Shown piece by piece: positions 1 through 7,907 of a DNA stretch of 12,988 bases. Both the position numbers and the translations under genes were made by a program. The notes beneath the pieces were generated by a model that had not been told where the DNA came from, did not search any database, and saw only the letters and a list, made by a program, of their open reading frames with translations. The stretch's first letter is position 1, and every line of letters starts with the position of its first letter. The DNA lies in the NCBI GenBank assembly GCA_905373785.1, contig CAJPUK010000053.1, positions 1 through 12,988 of the forward strand, read 5' to 3'. The stretch comes from an uncultured Johnsonella sp. (lineage in GTDB: Bacteria > Bacillota > Clostridia > Lachnospirales > Lachnospiraceae).

Positions 1-12
1 ATACTATCTTAA

Positions 13-34
13 CCCACCGTCTAAAGCCGGTGGG
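13..34. other. GC-rich hairpin at left edge (possible IS200/IS605-type end or terminator)
   Basis: CCCACCG (13-19) pairs perfectly with CGGTGGG (28-34). With one T/C mismatch and one more C-G pair inside, it closes on a four-base TAAA loop. It is the only GC-rich stem in the AT-rich 167 bases beyond the iron operon. No U-run follows on the plus strand, and on the minus strand it is followed only by TTAAGATAGT, so it would be a weak terminator. Hairpins of this look, with the trailing GCGGTAG, are reminiscent of IS200/IS605 ends, but no transposase is visible here. The rest of 35-167 is AT-rich. It holds a 7-bp stem at 87-104 and an 11-bp inverted repeat (67-77 with 169-179) that runs into the end of the ATPase gene. 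Confidence 0.35.
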
Positions 35-167
35 ATTGCGGTAGCATTAATTCAAAAGTTCACGATAAGTTCATATATTGTTAACATCGTATACATATAT
101 ACGACTTTGGGAATTATAGCACATTGATATTATATAGGCAATAACTTTATAGAAATCTTAAATATTT

Positions 168-887
168 TTATATGAACTTCTTCAAATTTTCATTTGTAGC
201 ATTTTCATCTACAACAGGGCGGCTTCTTTTCTTCTTCTCTTCCCTGCTTATCCTTCCGTGCTCCAAAACTATCATTCTCTCCGCCTCATCTCCTACTTCG
301 GGGTCATGAGTAACCACTATTATAGTACTTCCGGCATTATGAAGCTTTTCAAAGATGTCCATAACTATATACTCATTCTTTTCATCCAGGTTTCCTGTAG
401 GCTCATCCGCAAGAAGTATGCTCGGATGGTTAATAAGTGCTCTTGCTATACACACTCTTTGCTGCTCACCGCCTGAAAGCTGGTTAGGCAGATGCTTTGC
501 TCTATCCGCCAGACCCACCGCCTCCAAAGCTGCCATAGCCTCTTCCTCATCCGGCATAGAGTGATAGTATTGAGCCATCATGATATTCTCAACTGCCGTA
601 AGATAATTAACTAAGTGGAATTGCTGAAATATAAGCCCTATCTTATCTCTTCTTATTTCAGTAAGCTCCTTTGGTGAAAGCTTTGAAATATTGGTTCCGT
701 CAAGTATAACCTCTCCTATGGAAGCCTTGTCCATACAGCCTATAATATTCATCATAGTGGTTTTACCGCTTCCCGAAGGTCCCATAATGGCAAGCCATTC
801 TCCCTTTTCTACCGTAAGATTTATATTATCCAGTGCCTTAAGTTCTCCATATATCTTAGACACATCTTTTAATGTCAATATATTCAT
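168..887 (-). CDS. ABC transporter ATP-binding protein, LolD/MacB type (iron operon, last gene)
   Basis: This is a 239-residue cytoplasmic ATPase that would power the two FtsX-type permeases encoded just upstream. All ABC motifs are present: Walker A GPSGSGKT (36-43), Q-loop Gln88, signature LSGGEQQR (137-144), Walker B ILLADEP with catalytic Glu162, the LolD/MacB-typical DEPTGNLD (161-168) and H-loop His194. The length is normal for the family, with a short charged tail after about residue 210. The start ATG follows AAAGGA at a usual distance and lies 14 bases after the permease stop, so the genes are co-transcribed. The position matches Cj1663 of the Campylobacter P19 iron locus. The substrate is not shown by the sequence; a role with iron uptake is inferred from the operon. 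Confidence 0.93.
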   Translation of the reverse strand: MNILTLKDVSKIYGELKALDNINLTVEKGEWLAIMGPSGSGKTTMMNIIGCMDKASIGEVILDGTNISKLSPKELTEIRRDKIGLIFQQFHLVNYLTAVENIMMAQYYHSMPDEEEAMAALEAVGLADRAKHLPNQLSGGEQQRVCIARALINHPSILLADEPTGNLDEKNEYIVMDIFEKLHNAGSTIIVVTHDPEVGDEAERMIVLEHGRISREEKKKRSRPVVDENATNENLKKFI

Positions 888-901
888 AGATCAATCCTTT
901 C

Positions 902-2038
902 TTATTCTCCTCTGAGAACTAATGCAGGCTCTATATCCACCGCCTTGCTTACCGGATACAGACACGCTAACACTGTTATTATTACTGAAACCAGAATAGT
1001 TATAGGTACTAAAGGCCATAAAAATGACACCTTTCTGGCAAATACGCTCATACTTACCTGTAGCGCAAAGAGGTATCCGAAAACTGTTCCAAGTCCGCCT
1101 CCTACTATACCAAGCACCATTCCCTCACCTAAAAAGTCCATTATAACCCCCTTATTGGAAGCTCCAAGTGCTTTTTTAAGTCCTATTTCCTTTCTTCTTT
1201 CCGTAACTACCGCCATCATAGTCGTGGATACACATATCATCATAATAAATAAAACTATAAATGTAACTATCCATACCAATGACTGTAATTTGTTTAATAC
1301 AAGATCCTGAGACTGTGTAACCCTTCTGACCGGTCTTGGGGTAAGGGCTGCATCCTTTGCCGCTATGTCGGCACTTATCTTTTCAAGCTCTTCCTTATTC
1401 GCCTCTATACTGCACTCCACTACATCAAGATCGGTTCTTCCTATGATTTCCGACAGGTCTGTAAGGCTCATAAATATAAGCTCTTCTTCCTTACCTCCGG
1501 TAGTAACTATACCCGATACTTCAAAGTCCGTAGTGGCATCCTCCCCGGTGCTTTTTGCTGTAACAAGGCTTATCTTTTCACCCAGTGAAAGATCAAGTGC
1601 CTTGGCGATCTCATTTCCTACAAGAACCTGTCTTGTCTGAGAGGGCCAATCTCCGTTAATAAGCCAATAAGGACTGCTTGCCTTAGCACCCTCAAGGTCT
1701 GTTCCGGCTATTATATAGGGCTGCTCATTGATTTTCGTGTTCTGATATATGTATGGTGCTATACCTACCCTCTTATCCGCAGGTATAACTTCTTCTATTT
1801 CCTTAAGCTGTTCATAGCTTATCTTCTCATCCGCACCTGTAGGTATTACCAAAAGGTTGGCTCCGTAGGAACGAAATGCCTTACCCATCTGTTTGGGTAT
1901 GTCGTAATATATCGTTACAAGACCTGAGAGAATAGTTGCTCCCATGGCTATTGCAAGCAAAGCAGTAAGCATTCGTGATTTTCTTCTGGATAATGATGCC
2001 ATTACCATTTTTAAGTACATATTTCTCTTTTTTAACAT
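902..2038 (-). CDS. FtsX/MacB-type ABC transporter permease (second of the pair)
   Basis: This 378-residue membrane protein has MacB-like topology. There is one N-terminal membrane segment (about 23-45), a large extracytoplasmic domain (about 46-252), and three C-terminal segments (about 254-277, 303-330, 341-364). The FtsX-family cytoplasmic motif EIGLKKALGAS (284-294) follows the second segment and should contact the ATPase. It starts nine bases after the stop of the paired permease; AGGA overlapping that stop is a plausible ribosome binding site. Met7 is an alternative start. The order matches Cj1662. MacB-type complexes usually work mechanically across the membrane rather than as simple pores, so this pair may act on a periplasmic or surface partner such as the lipoprotein. 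That last point is inference. Confidence 0.9.
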   Translation of the reverse strand: MLKKRNMYLKMVMASLSRRKSRMLTALLAIAMGATILSGLVTIYYDIPKQMGKAFRSYGANLLVIPTGADEKISYEQLKEIEEVIPADKRVGIAPYIYQNTKINEQPYIIAGTDLEGAKASSPYWLINGDWPSQTRQVLVGNEIAKALDLSLGEKISLVTAKSTGEDATTDFEVSGIVTTGGKEEELIFMSLTDLSEIIGRTDLDVVECSIEANKEELEKISADIAAKDAALTPRPVRRVTQSQDLVLNKLQSLVWIVTFIVLFIMMICVSTTMMAVVTERRKEIGLKKALGASNKGVIMDFLGEGMVLGIVGGGLGTVFGYLFALQVSMSVFARKVSFLWPLVPITILVSVIITVLACLYPVSKAVDIEPALVLRGE

Positions 2039-2047
2039 ATCCTCGTC

Positions 2048-3328
2048 CTACCTTCCATGTAACACTTCAGTCGGGTTAAGGTTAAGCAAATACCTTATAG
2101 CAGGTATACTTCCAAGTAAGGTTACAAGAAGTATCAAAATCATAACTATGGGAATAACCATAGGCGCAGGGGTGATGGCTGAACCGAATACCCTGAATCC
2201 TATAATCTGTGTAAGTCCCAGCCCTACAAAATATCCTGCCACCGCTCCTATAATTCCGGTTATGATTATCTCTGTAAGTATAATCCCTATGATCCTTGTG
2301 TTACTTGCTCCTATAGCCTTTTGCAGTCCTATCTCCGTACGCCTGTCCATAACGCTGGCTGTAACCAAGTTGGAAATACCAAGCGCCGAACCTATAAGAC
2401 TTAGTACTGTAATAAGTATCATAAGCAGGGTAGTTTTATTAAGTATATCTCCCTCAGACTCCGCTACCTGTCTTATCGGTTTAGCCACCGAATCGGTAAT
2501 TACTTCCTGTATCTGATAGCAAATGGAACTTACATAGGCGGTACAATACCACACCTCCCATTCTTTTACAGTAAGGGATAGCGGATTTCTTGCCGCCTTT
2601 CTTGCCAAGTCGTTATCCGGTGTTGTTAAGGCACTTACCTCTATACTGTTTACCACATTGGTCTTATCTGCAAACTCCTGTGCAAGCTTTAATGTAGTAT
2701 ATATATATGCATCCTCATCACTGCCCGACTCATATATACCCTTTACCTTAAGCTTTTTTGTAAGATGCTCGGAACTTAAACTAAGTTCATCTCCTACTTT
2801 ATATCCGTTTCTTGCAGCATAAAGAGAGCCCAGCATAACGGCTTCTTCATCGTCCTTAAGCCATTCTCCGTCTATAGTCCACCAATTCTTTAAGTTGATC
2901 ATGCCGGTGTCAAGTTCTTCACCGGTGTCAAGACTCATGTGATGTGCATACCAGGTACCGACCAACTTCGTCTTTTCACTGTCACCGTTTACATTTACCC
3001 TTGTATTAAAATACGGTGTATAATCAACTACATTAAATGCCCAGAATATCGTTTTTATATTGCCGAGTTCATCTTCTTTTAAGTACTTATTGGTTTCATC
3101 GTCATCACCTGACATACCGTATATGTCATCCAACAAAGAAGCCTCTTTAGCCACCACATTTATATTGGCACCGTAGGCTTTTAATTCCTGATTTACCTTA
3201 TCTCCTACTCCAAGCATGGTATTAAGCATGGAAGTGGACAGGCTTGCTCCCAGTGCTATGGTAAATGCTATCATAAGCATCTTACCCTTTTGCCTGAATA
3301 AGGCACCTCTAATCATTCTAAAAAACAT
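2048..3328 (-). CDS. FtsX/MacB-type ABC transporter permease (first of the pair)
   Basis: This 426-residue protein has the same layout as its neighbour: an N-terminal membrane segment (about 17-40), an extracytoplasmic domain (about 41-298), then segments at about 300-325, 346-372 and 388-412. The FtsX motif EIGLQKAIGAS is at 332-342. The two permeases are clearly related but diverged, so they probably form a heterodimer with the ATPase encoded at the operon end. Two cysteines, Cys262 and Cys270, lie in the extracytoplasmic part shortly before the second membrane segment and could form a disulfide or bind metal. The start has a strong GGAGG site and lies 14 bases after the DUF2318 gene. It is the positional equivalent of Cj1661. 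The substrate is unknown. Confidence 0.91.
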   Translation of the reverse strand: MFFRMIRGALFRQKGKMLMIAFTIALGASLSTSMLNTMLGVGDKVNQELKAYGANINVVAKEASLLDDIYGMSGDDDETNKYLKEDELGNIKTIFWAFNVVDYTPYFNTRVNVNGDSEKTKLVGTWYAHHMSLDTGEELDTGMINLKNWWTIDGEWLKDDEEAVMLGSLYAARNGYKVGDELSLSSEHLTKKLKVKGIYESGSDEDAYIYTTLKLAQEFADKTNVVNSIEVSALTTPDNDLARKAARNPLSLTVKEWEVWYCTAYVSSICYQIQEVITDSVAKPIRQVAESEGDILNKTTLLMILITVLSLIGSALGISNLVTASVMDRRTEIGLQKAIGASNTRIIGIILTEIIITGIIGAVAGYFVGLGLTQIIGFRVFGSAITPAPMVIPIVMILILLVTLLGSIPAIRYLLNLNPTEVLHGR

Positions 3329-3342
3329 CTTTCCCCCTCCGA

Positions 3343-4575
3343 TTACTTAAACACATAGGATAGATTTTCTAAAACTTCCACATCTATTTTTATCTTCTGG
3401 TCATGTACTTTATATTCAAAAGGTATAGGGTTGCAACCTCCCTTAAAACCTATAGTTCCCTTGTTCATCACTACATCACAAAGCTTGCATACGACCTCGT
3501 TATTTCTTTCGAAATATCCGCTGGGACCGCATATTTCACAGGCATCAAGCCCTACACCGTAAGAACCCTGTGACTTTTGAACCACTATAAATCTCACCTT
3601 TTTACCGTCTCTTGCCTCATACACATACCTATGTAAATGTCCGTCTGCCACGCTCTCAAGTTCTATTTCTATATGCCCGTTTTCAAGCTTATAGTCTTCC
3701 GGTGCAGACAGGGGTACTTCTCTGTTAGCATAGGTTTTTATAACCGACAAAGAGAGAATGTTAATAATCATCACAAATAAGAAAAATTGTGCAAGATGCC
3801 TTCTTCTTCTCATATTGTATACAATCTTCCTGAACTCCGCATTATTCCTATAGCTTTCCGTTATCTTAATATTTTGCAGCCACAATATTACAGGCACTAT
3901 AATCAGCACTGCCATAAGAGCGAAGTCAAATATCCTCGCATTGTTTGTAATATAGGCGGTAATAACGAATACTGTAGAATTTTTAGGAATAATCTTTAAT
4001 GAATACAGTCTGCTGACTATAACATTAAGCTGGGTTATACCTCTTACAAGTACACTGAAGATAAGTATTCCCTTAAGTTTACTTGAGTCAAGCTTCATAC
4101 CGGTTCTGTATATAACAAAAAGTGATAAAAGAAGCATTATTATGGCAAGAACAAAACCTATAACTCTAAAAAGTACTATAGTACTTACCGCACTTTCTCC
4201 ATAATATACAAATGAATCAATTTGCAAAAAGAAAGAAGGCATATAGCAAAAAAATGAAGAAATTATATTGATCGATACCAAACTTCCCAATAAATTTTCA
4301 AATACAACTTCGCTTTTTGATTTGATCTTTTTTTCGAATACTAATATAAAAATAATAAATATTGCCGAGATTATAACCGGAATCATACTGTAAAATCCGA
4401 GATTAGCCCTATTTACATAATTAGGTATACGTCTTATATAGGCTGAAATCAAGGCGCTTATTATACCTGCAACTACCGAGAAGCTGAGCACATAGGCTTT
4501 CTTTTTAGGATTTGTCGTCCTGTAATAAGCTGCCAATATGGATAAAATAAGAGGAAAGGCTATAATCTCCTCCAT
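3343..4575 (-). CDS. DUF2318 membrane protein with C-terminal Fe-S-type cysteine cluster
   Basis: This is a 410-residue integral membrane protein with about eight predicted membrane segments between residues 1 and 280. A soluble C-terminal domain of about 125 residues follows. That domain carries two CXXC motifs (Cys346/Cys349 and Cys363/Cys366), a further Cys381, and a His-rich DGHLHRY at 311-317. This is the arrangement of the DUF2318 family, annotated as Fe-S-containing and found beside FTR1 and P19 in bacterial iron-uptake loci (Cj1660 in Campylobacter). A redox role in reducing or handing over iron at the membrane is a reasonable inference but is not proven. The ATG used here has no ribosome binding site at normal distance. 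A perfect site lies 31 bases upstream and fits an in-frame ATT at 4597-4599, which would add eight residues (418 in total). Confidence 0.88.
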   Translation of the reverse strand: MEEIIAFPLILSILAAYYRTTNPKKKAYVLSFSVVAGIISALISAYIRRIPNYVNRANLGFYSMIPVIISAIFIIFILVFEKKIKSKSEVVFENLLGSLVSINIISSFFCYMPSFFLQIDSFVYYGESAVSTIVLFRVIGFVLAIIMLLLSLFVIYRTGMKLDSSKLKGILIFSVLVRGITQLNVIVSRLYSLKIIPKNSTVFVITAYITNNARIFDFALMAVLIIVPVILWLQNIKITESYRNNAEFRKIVYNMRRRRHLAQFFLFVMIINILSLSVIKTYANREVPLSAPEDYKLENGHIEIELESVADGHLHRYVYEARDGKKVRFIVVQKSQGSYGVGLDACEICGPSGYFERNNEVVCKLCDVVMNKGTIGFKGGCNPIPFEYKVHDQKIKIDVEVLENLSYVFK

Positions 4576-4596
4576 AGTTTTTACAAATATCTTTAA

Positions 4597-4613
4597 AATA
4601 CTGCTACCTCCTG
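4597..4613 (-). promoter_or_regulatory. Strong ribosome binding site placed for a rare ATT start of the DUF2318 gene
   Basis: On the minus strand CAGGAGG (4613-4607) is followed, after seven bases, by ATT (4599-4597). That ATT is in frame with the DUF2318 protein, eight codons before its first ATG. No good site lies in the 25 bases just before the ATG, and no in-frame ATG, GTG or TTG lies at normal distance from the CAGGAGG. The in-frame stop upstream is TAG at 4615-4617. ATT initiation is rare; it is known for infC. Confidence 0.55.
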
Positions 4614-4639
4614 TCTAAAACTCTTACATATTACAAGCT

Positions 4640-4678
4640 AAAGGGCTGTCGCAAAATGAATTTTGCCACAGCCTCTTT
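4640..4678 (-). terminator. Hairpin between P19 and DUF2318 genes (terminator-like or attenuator)
   Basis: AAAG-GGCTGT-C-GCAAAA (4640-4656) pairs with TTTTGC-C-ACAGCC-T-CTTT (4661-4678). This gives about 16 paired bases with one C/C mismatch, one bulged T and a four-base loop. It begins 37 bases after the P19 stop and sits inside the largest gap of the operon. On the minus strand only three Us follow the stem, so termination should be partial. On the plus strand CTCTTTGTTTATT follows and looks better. In the operon direction it could reduce expression of the membrane genes relative to the lipoprotein and protect the upstream mRNA end. GGCTGTCGCAAAA-type stems recur in Firmicutes genomes, so it may also be a dispersed repeat. 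Confidence 0.6.
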
Positions 4679-4714
4679 GTTTATTAACTAATTTATGTAT
4701 TATCGGTACTTATC

Positions 4715-5377
4715 TTACCACTGTGGACCGTTCCACTCAAAGTCATCCCACTCAACTACTAAAGGCTCAGTCCAGAATCTTCCGGTTACACCTGTCTCAG
4801 GATCTGTGTGTAAAAGATACTCGTTACCCGGTGCTGCAATCTCAAACTTAACCTTATACTTACCTACACCATCTTCAAACTTGATGTTTGCTCCGTAGTG
4901 TGGACCGTCAGAAGCATTCATAGGCATGAAGGCTATTTCCTGAACCTTATCTGAACCTTCTTTTTGAATATATGCCTTAACCTTTAACCATGGAACAAAG
5001 TCTCCCTTACCGTAACCGAGTGTTGCTCCCTCTGCTGAAGCTGTGATGTCCGCTTCTATATGAGCATCTGCCTCCGCCTTAGGTATACTGTTGCCTGCCG
5101 GCTCCATATCTACAGGCTGGAAATATACACCTGACACAACCAGCGGCCCTACTTCCTTCTCATCTCCTATAGGAAACTCTTCAAAACCACCACCTACAGC
5201 CGGTGCCGCTGCACTTTCTTTGGCTTCCTTGCTTGTTTCTTCAGCAGCCTTTGTTGTACCTTCTGCTGTAGTCTCTGCCACTGTTGTCTCTGTTGTACTT
5301 GATGTACATCCTGCAAGTGAAAGTGCAGCTACTGCTGCCAACACCGACATCTTAACTATTAGATTCTTCTTAAACAT
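4715..5377 (-). CDS. p19: P19/Tp34-family iron-binding lipoprotein
   Basis: This 220-residue surface lipoprotein has a signal peptide ending in the lipobox LAGC, with lipidated Cys24. A flexible linker rich in Thr, Glu and Ala follows (about 25-62), then a P19/Tp34 domain (Fe2+ transport protein family) to the end. Residues in the right context to be the family's metal ligands are visible: Met91 in the FQPVDMEP region, His106 and Glu108 in DAHIEAD, Met151 or Met153, His160 in DGPHYGANI, and His190 in LLHTDPETG. C. jejuni P19 and T. pallidum Tp34 are periplasmic or anchored metal-binding dimers; here a lipid anchor replaces the periplasm. It lies 20 bases after the FTR1 gene with a strong GGGAGG site, and it should present iron to FTR1. 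Confidence 0.93.
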   Translation of the reverse strand: MFKKNLIVKMSVLAAVAALSLAGCTSSTTETTVAETTAEGTTKAAEETSKEAKESAAAPAVGGGFEEFPIGDEKEVGPLVVSGVYFQPVDMEPAGNSIPKAEADAHIEADITASAEGATLGYGKGDFVPWLKVKAYIQKEGSDKVQEIAFMPMNASDGPHYGANIKFEDGVGKYKVKFEIAAPGNEYLLHTDPETGVTGRFWTEPLVVEWDDFEWNGPQW

Positions 5378-5397
5378 AAAACCTCCCTTTGCCGACT

Positions 5398-6768
5398 CTA
5401 ATTTTTATTTTTTTGTTCCAGTTCGGCTTTTATTTTTTTGCTGTTTTGTGTATGCATAACAATAGATATTATTGTTATTATTAAAATAATAAACTGCGCT
5501 GCAAGATTTTCCACACGGTCATATATACCGAGAAAATCAATAGTAAAACCGTTCATCGCAGGTATAGGAGTTCTTCCTATTACATCCGCCTCCTGTAATT
5601 CAAACACTCCCTTTCCTACAAATGAGATACAAAGTATAAACATAAGTATACTTGTTGCCATAAAGAACGGTTTTAGCGGTAGGCGTATACTCAACTTAGT
5701 TATAAGTATATATACGAATACCAGCACAACTATAGCTATACCAAGTCCCAACCACATGTGATACGGGCTGTTGGCTATATTTGAACGCATACCTTGGAAG
5801 AAAAGTATAAGCTCGGCTCCCTCTCTTGATACTGCAAGGAAAGAAGTGAAAACCAGTGTATACACATTGCCCTTGGTTATTGAGCTGTCAACCTGATCCT
5901 TGATATACTTATTCCAAACCTCGGTCTCGGACTTTGATAACATCCAGTTACTTACATAGAAGAGCACCGCAGTGGCTATAAACATGGTTATACCCTCAAA
6001 TATTTCCTGTGATGCACCTGACTGCGCCTCACCTATGCTTGCGGCTATCATGTTAAATCCTATTGCAAGAACTATAGAGATCACTATGCCGGCTATAGCT
6101 CCTATATACACGGCTTTTAAGTGTTTCTTGTTATCGGTCTTAACCAGATAGGCTATTATTGCCGCTATAACCAATATGGCCTCAAGTCCCTCTCTTAAAG
6201 TAAGTCCGAAAGCTGCCATAAAGGTTATAAAATCCTGACCCTGTTTGTTTGTCTTAGCTTGTGTTCCTGGATCTGCGGCTGTATCCGTACTTTTATCGGC
6301 AGCACCGGACGCATCGGCTCCACCCTCTTTACCGGTCGAACTTACACCGTCAAGTGTGTCCGCATCTTCATGAAGCATTTGTATTAATTTCTGTACCTCG
6401 GCATCGACTTCATCAGGAGACTTTGCATCACTTATGGCTTTTTTTGCCAGGTAAAATTGATGCTCTACATCAGAACCTCTGCTTCCCGATATAGATGCCA
6501 TAACAGTCTTTTCAAATCCAAGCTTTTCATAAAATTTATAGTAGGCGGTATTTATAGCATCCTTTGCTTCATTTGCCTTTTCACTGCCGCCCTCTCTATA
6601 AATATCGGCACCTTTTAATATATGCTCTTCCATGGCTGATGCCACTTCATTCCAGTTTTTATAAGTAGTCGTATCCGCATAAGTATTTAAGGTATTAAAT
6701 ACTAAGCACAAAAGAGTAAATACGGCTAATACATACTTAATGCTCTTTTTTCTTATAGATTTCATCAT
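5398..6768 (-). CDS. ftr1: FTR1-family iron permease with extracytoplasmic N-terminal domain
   Basis: This 456-residue protein begins with a signal sequence (about 1-32), then an extracytoplasmic helical domain (about 33-145) and a Gly/Ala/Asp-rich linker (145-178). The FTR1 membrane core follows, with about seven segments from 180 to 440. Both diagnostic REXXE iron-binding motifs are present: REGLE (192-196) and REGAE (315-319). The signal sequence and N-terminal domain are typical of bacterial FTR1 proteins that work with P19, unlike the shorter fungal form. Translation is coupled to the ATPase gene upstream: its TAG stop overlaps the ribosome binding site AGGGAG, seven bases before the first ATG. 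A second ATG (6763-6765) sits at better spacing from that site and may be the real start. The role is iron import across the cytoplasmic membrane. Confidence 0.95.
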   Translation of the reverse strand: MMKSIRKKSIKYVLAVFTLLCLVFNTLNTYADTTTYKNWNEVASAMEEHILKGADIYREGGSEKANEAKDAINTAYYKFYEKLGFEKTVMASISGSRGSDVEHQFYLAKKAISDAKSPDEVDAEVQKLIQMLHEDADTLDGVSSTGKEGGADASGAADKSTDTAADPGTQAKTNKQGQDFITFMAAFGLTLREGLEAILVIAAIIAYLVKTDNKKHLKAVYIGAIAGIVISIVLAIGFNMIAASIGEAQSGASQEIFEGITMFIATAVLFYVSNWMLSKSETEVWNKYIKDQVDSSITKGNVYTLVFTSFLAVSREGAELILFFQGMRSNIANSPYHMWLGLGIAIVVLVFVYILITKLSIRLPLKPFFMATSILMFILCISFVGKGVFELQEADVIGRTPIPAMNGFTIDFLGIYDRVENLAAQFIILIITIISIVMHTQNSKKIKAELEQKNKN

Positions 6769-6775
6769 AATCTCC

Positions 6776-7444
6776 CTACTCGGCTGATAGCCTTCCTGCC
6801 TCCATATGTATAACTCTGTCTTTAGTCCTTATTATATCATCCTCATGTGTAACCATTAAAAGTGTCGTTCCCGACTCATGAATATCATACAGAATTTTCA
6901 TGATATCTTTGGTCGTAGCACTGTCTAAATCGGAAGTAAGCTCATCTGCTATAATAAGTTCAGGCTCATTCATAAGCGCTCTGGCAAGTAATACCCTCTT
7001 AAGCTCTCCTCCGGAAAGTGACCTTGGAAACTCATCTTTTAAGCTAAGTATCTGCATCCTATCAAGCAACATCAAAGCTCTTTCTTTTGCCGGCTCATGT
7101 TTTTTATATATATGAATCGGCAACTCCACATTTTCGGCTATTGTAAGGTTAGGCAAGGTTCCAAGGCTTTGAGGTACATAGCCTACGGAAATATTTCTAT
7201 ACTCGCTTATCTTATCATCAGTATAAGTGCTTATATCGACAGTATTGAAATTTATACTGCCCGTATCAGGTCTTAATATACCGGCTATCAGGTTGAGAAG
7301 AGTACTTTTTCCGCTTCCGGACTTCCCCTTTATATAGACAAGTTCCCCCTTAGCCACAGAGAAACTTACGTCTTCCACGGCATAAAATCCCCTATCTCCA
7401 CGCATAAATTTTTTAGATATATTTTTGACTTCTAAGATAGACAT
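6776..7444 (-). CDS. ABC transporter ATP-binding protein (extra ATPase of the iron operon)
   Basis: This is a 222-residue ATPase of the LolD/MacB class. It has Walker A GKSGSGKST (40-48), Q-loop Gln92, signature LSGGELKR (143-150), Walker B LIIADE with Glu168, and H-loop His200, so it should be active. The usual DEPTGNLD is DELTSDLD (167-174), and overall it differs clearly from the second ATPase at the operon end. No permease is encoded next to it; the gene lies between the DUF4418 gene (18 bases) and FTR1 (7 bases). It may pair with one of the two FtsX permeases, form a heterodimer with the other ATPase, or energise the DUF4418 protein. The sequence does not decide between these. Its ribosome binding site (GAAAG) is weak, which suggests coupling to the gene before it. 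Confidence 0.92.
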   Translation of the reverse strand: MSILEVKNISKKFMRGDRGFYAVEDVSFSVAKGELVYIKGKSGSGKSTLLNLIAGILRPDTGSINFNTVDISTYTDDKISEYRNISVGYVPQSLGTLPNLTIAENVELPIHIYKKHEPAKERALMLLDRMQILSLKDEFPRSLSGGELKRVLLARALMNEPELIIADELTSDLDSATTKDIMKILYDIHESGTTLLMVTHEDDIIRTKDRVIHMEAGRLSAE

Positions 7445-7462
7445 AAAAACTACTTTCTGAAT

Positions 7463-7876
7463 TTAATTTTTCTTGTTAAGAAATATGTAAATAATATTGG
7501 TAACTATAAAAATTCCCGAAACAAGAAGTATTGCCGGTTTTGTTGCTACATTACAATGCATCATGGGATTGGGGCAGGTTCCTATTATATGCAGAGGAGT
7601 TAACATGGTAAATGCTCCTATAGCTATATTAGCTATAACAAGCCCAAGACCCAGGCCCTCTTTCTTTAATACAAACGCATTGAACAACATAACCGCTGCT
7701 ATAATCACTATCAGTACTCCCAGTGCCTTAACCACCTCCCCTGTCCAATGGCACTTCATAAAACCGCCATCGGGCATAACCGGGCATACTGAAGCTATCT
7801 TACCCGGAATAAAATACAGTACAGCACCCCATATTAAAAATATTAATGCAAAGACTTTATCTTTATTCTTTAACAT
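7463..7876 (-). CDS. DUF4418 four-helix membrane protein with Cys/His/Met motifs
   Basis: This 137-residue protein has four predicted membrane segments (about 7-24, 49-69, 74-93, 113-134). Two outward or inward loops between them carry paired soft-metal ligands: Cys31, then MKCHW (40-44), in the first; and GTCPN with Cys101, then MMHC with His107 and Cys108, in the third. This matches the DUF4418 family, which has no established function and tends to occur beside FtsX-type ABC transporters. The spaced Cys, His and Met residues could bind a metal or form disulfides; that is inference. It is the first gene of the iron operon, starts after a clear AAGGAG site, and lies directly downstream of a promoter. 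It has no counterpart in the Campylobacter P19 locus. Confidence 0.85.
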   Translation of the reverse strand: MLKNKDKVFALIFLIWGAVLYFIPGKIASVCPVMPDGGFMKCHWTGEVVKALGVLIVIIAAVMLFNAFVLKKEGLGLGLVIANIAIGAFTMLTPLHIIGTCPNPMMHCNVATKPAILLVSGIFIVTNIIYIFLNKKN

Positions 7877-7907
7877 AATATATGCCTCTCCTTAAGATGA
7901 TATTATA

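Noticed and set aside
1944..2516. 190-codon plus-strand open frame
   Set aside because: It lies antisense to the two permease genes, has no ribosome binding site and its translation shows no recognisable domain; it is a shadow of the real genes.
7497..7895. 132-codon plus-strand open frame opposite the DUF4418 gene
   Set aside because: The minus-strand frame has membrane segments, family motifs and a good ribosome binding site; the plus-strand one is a shadow.
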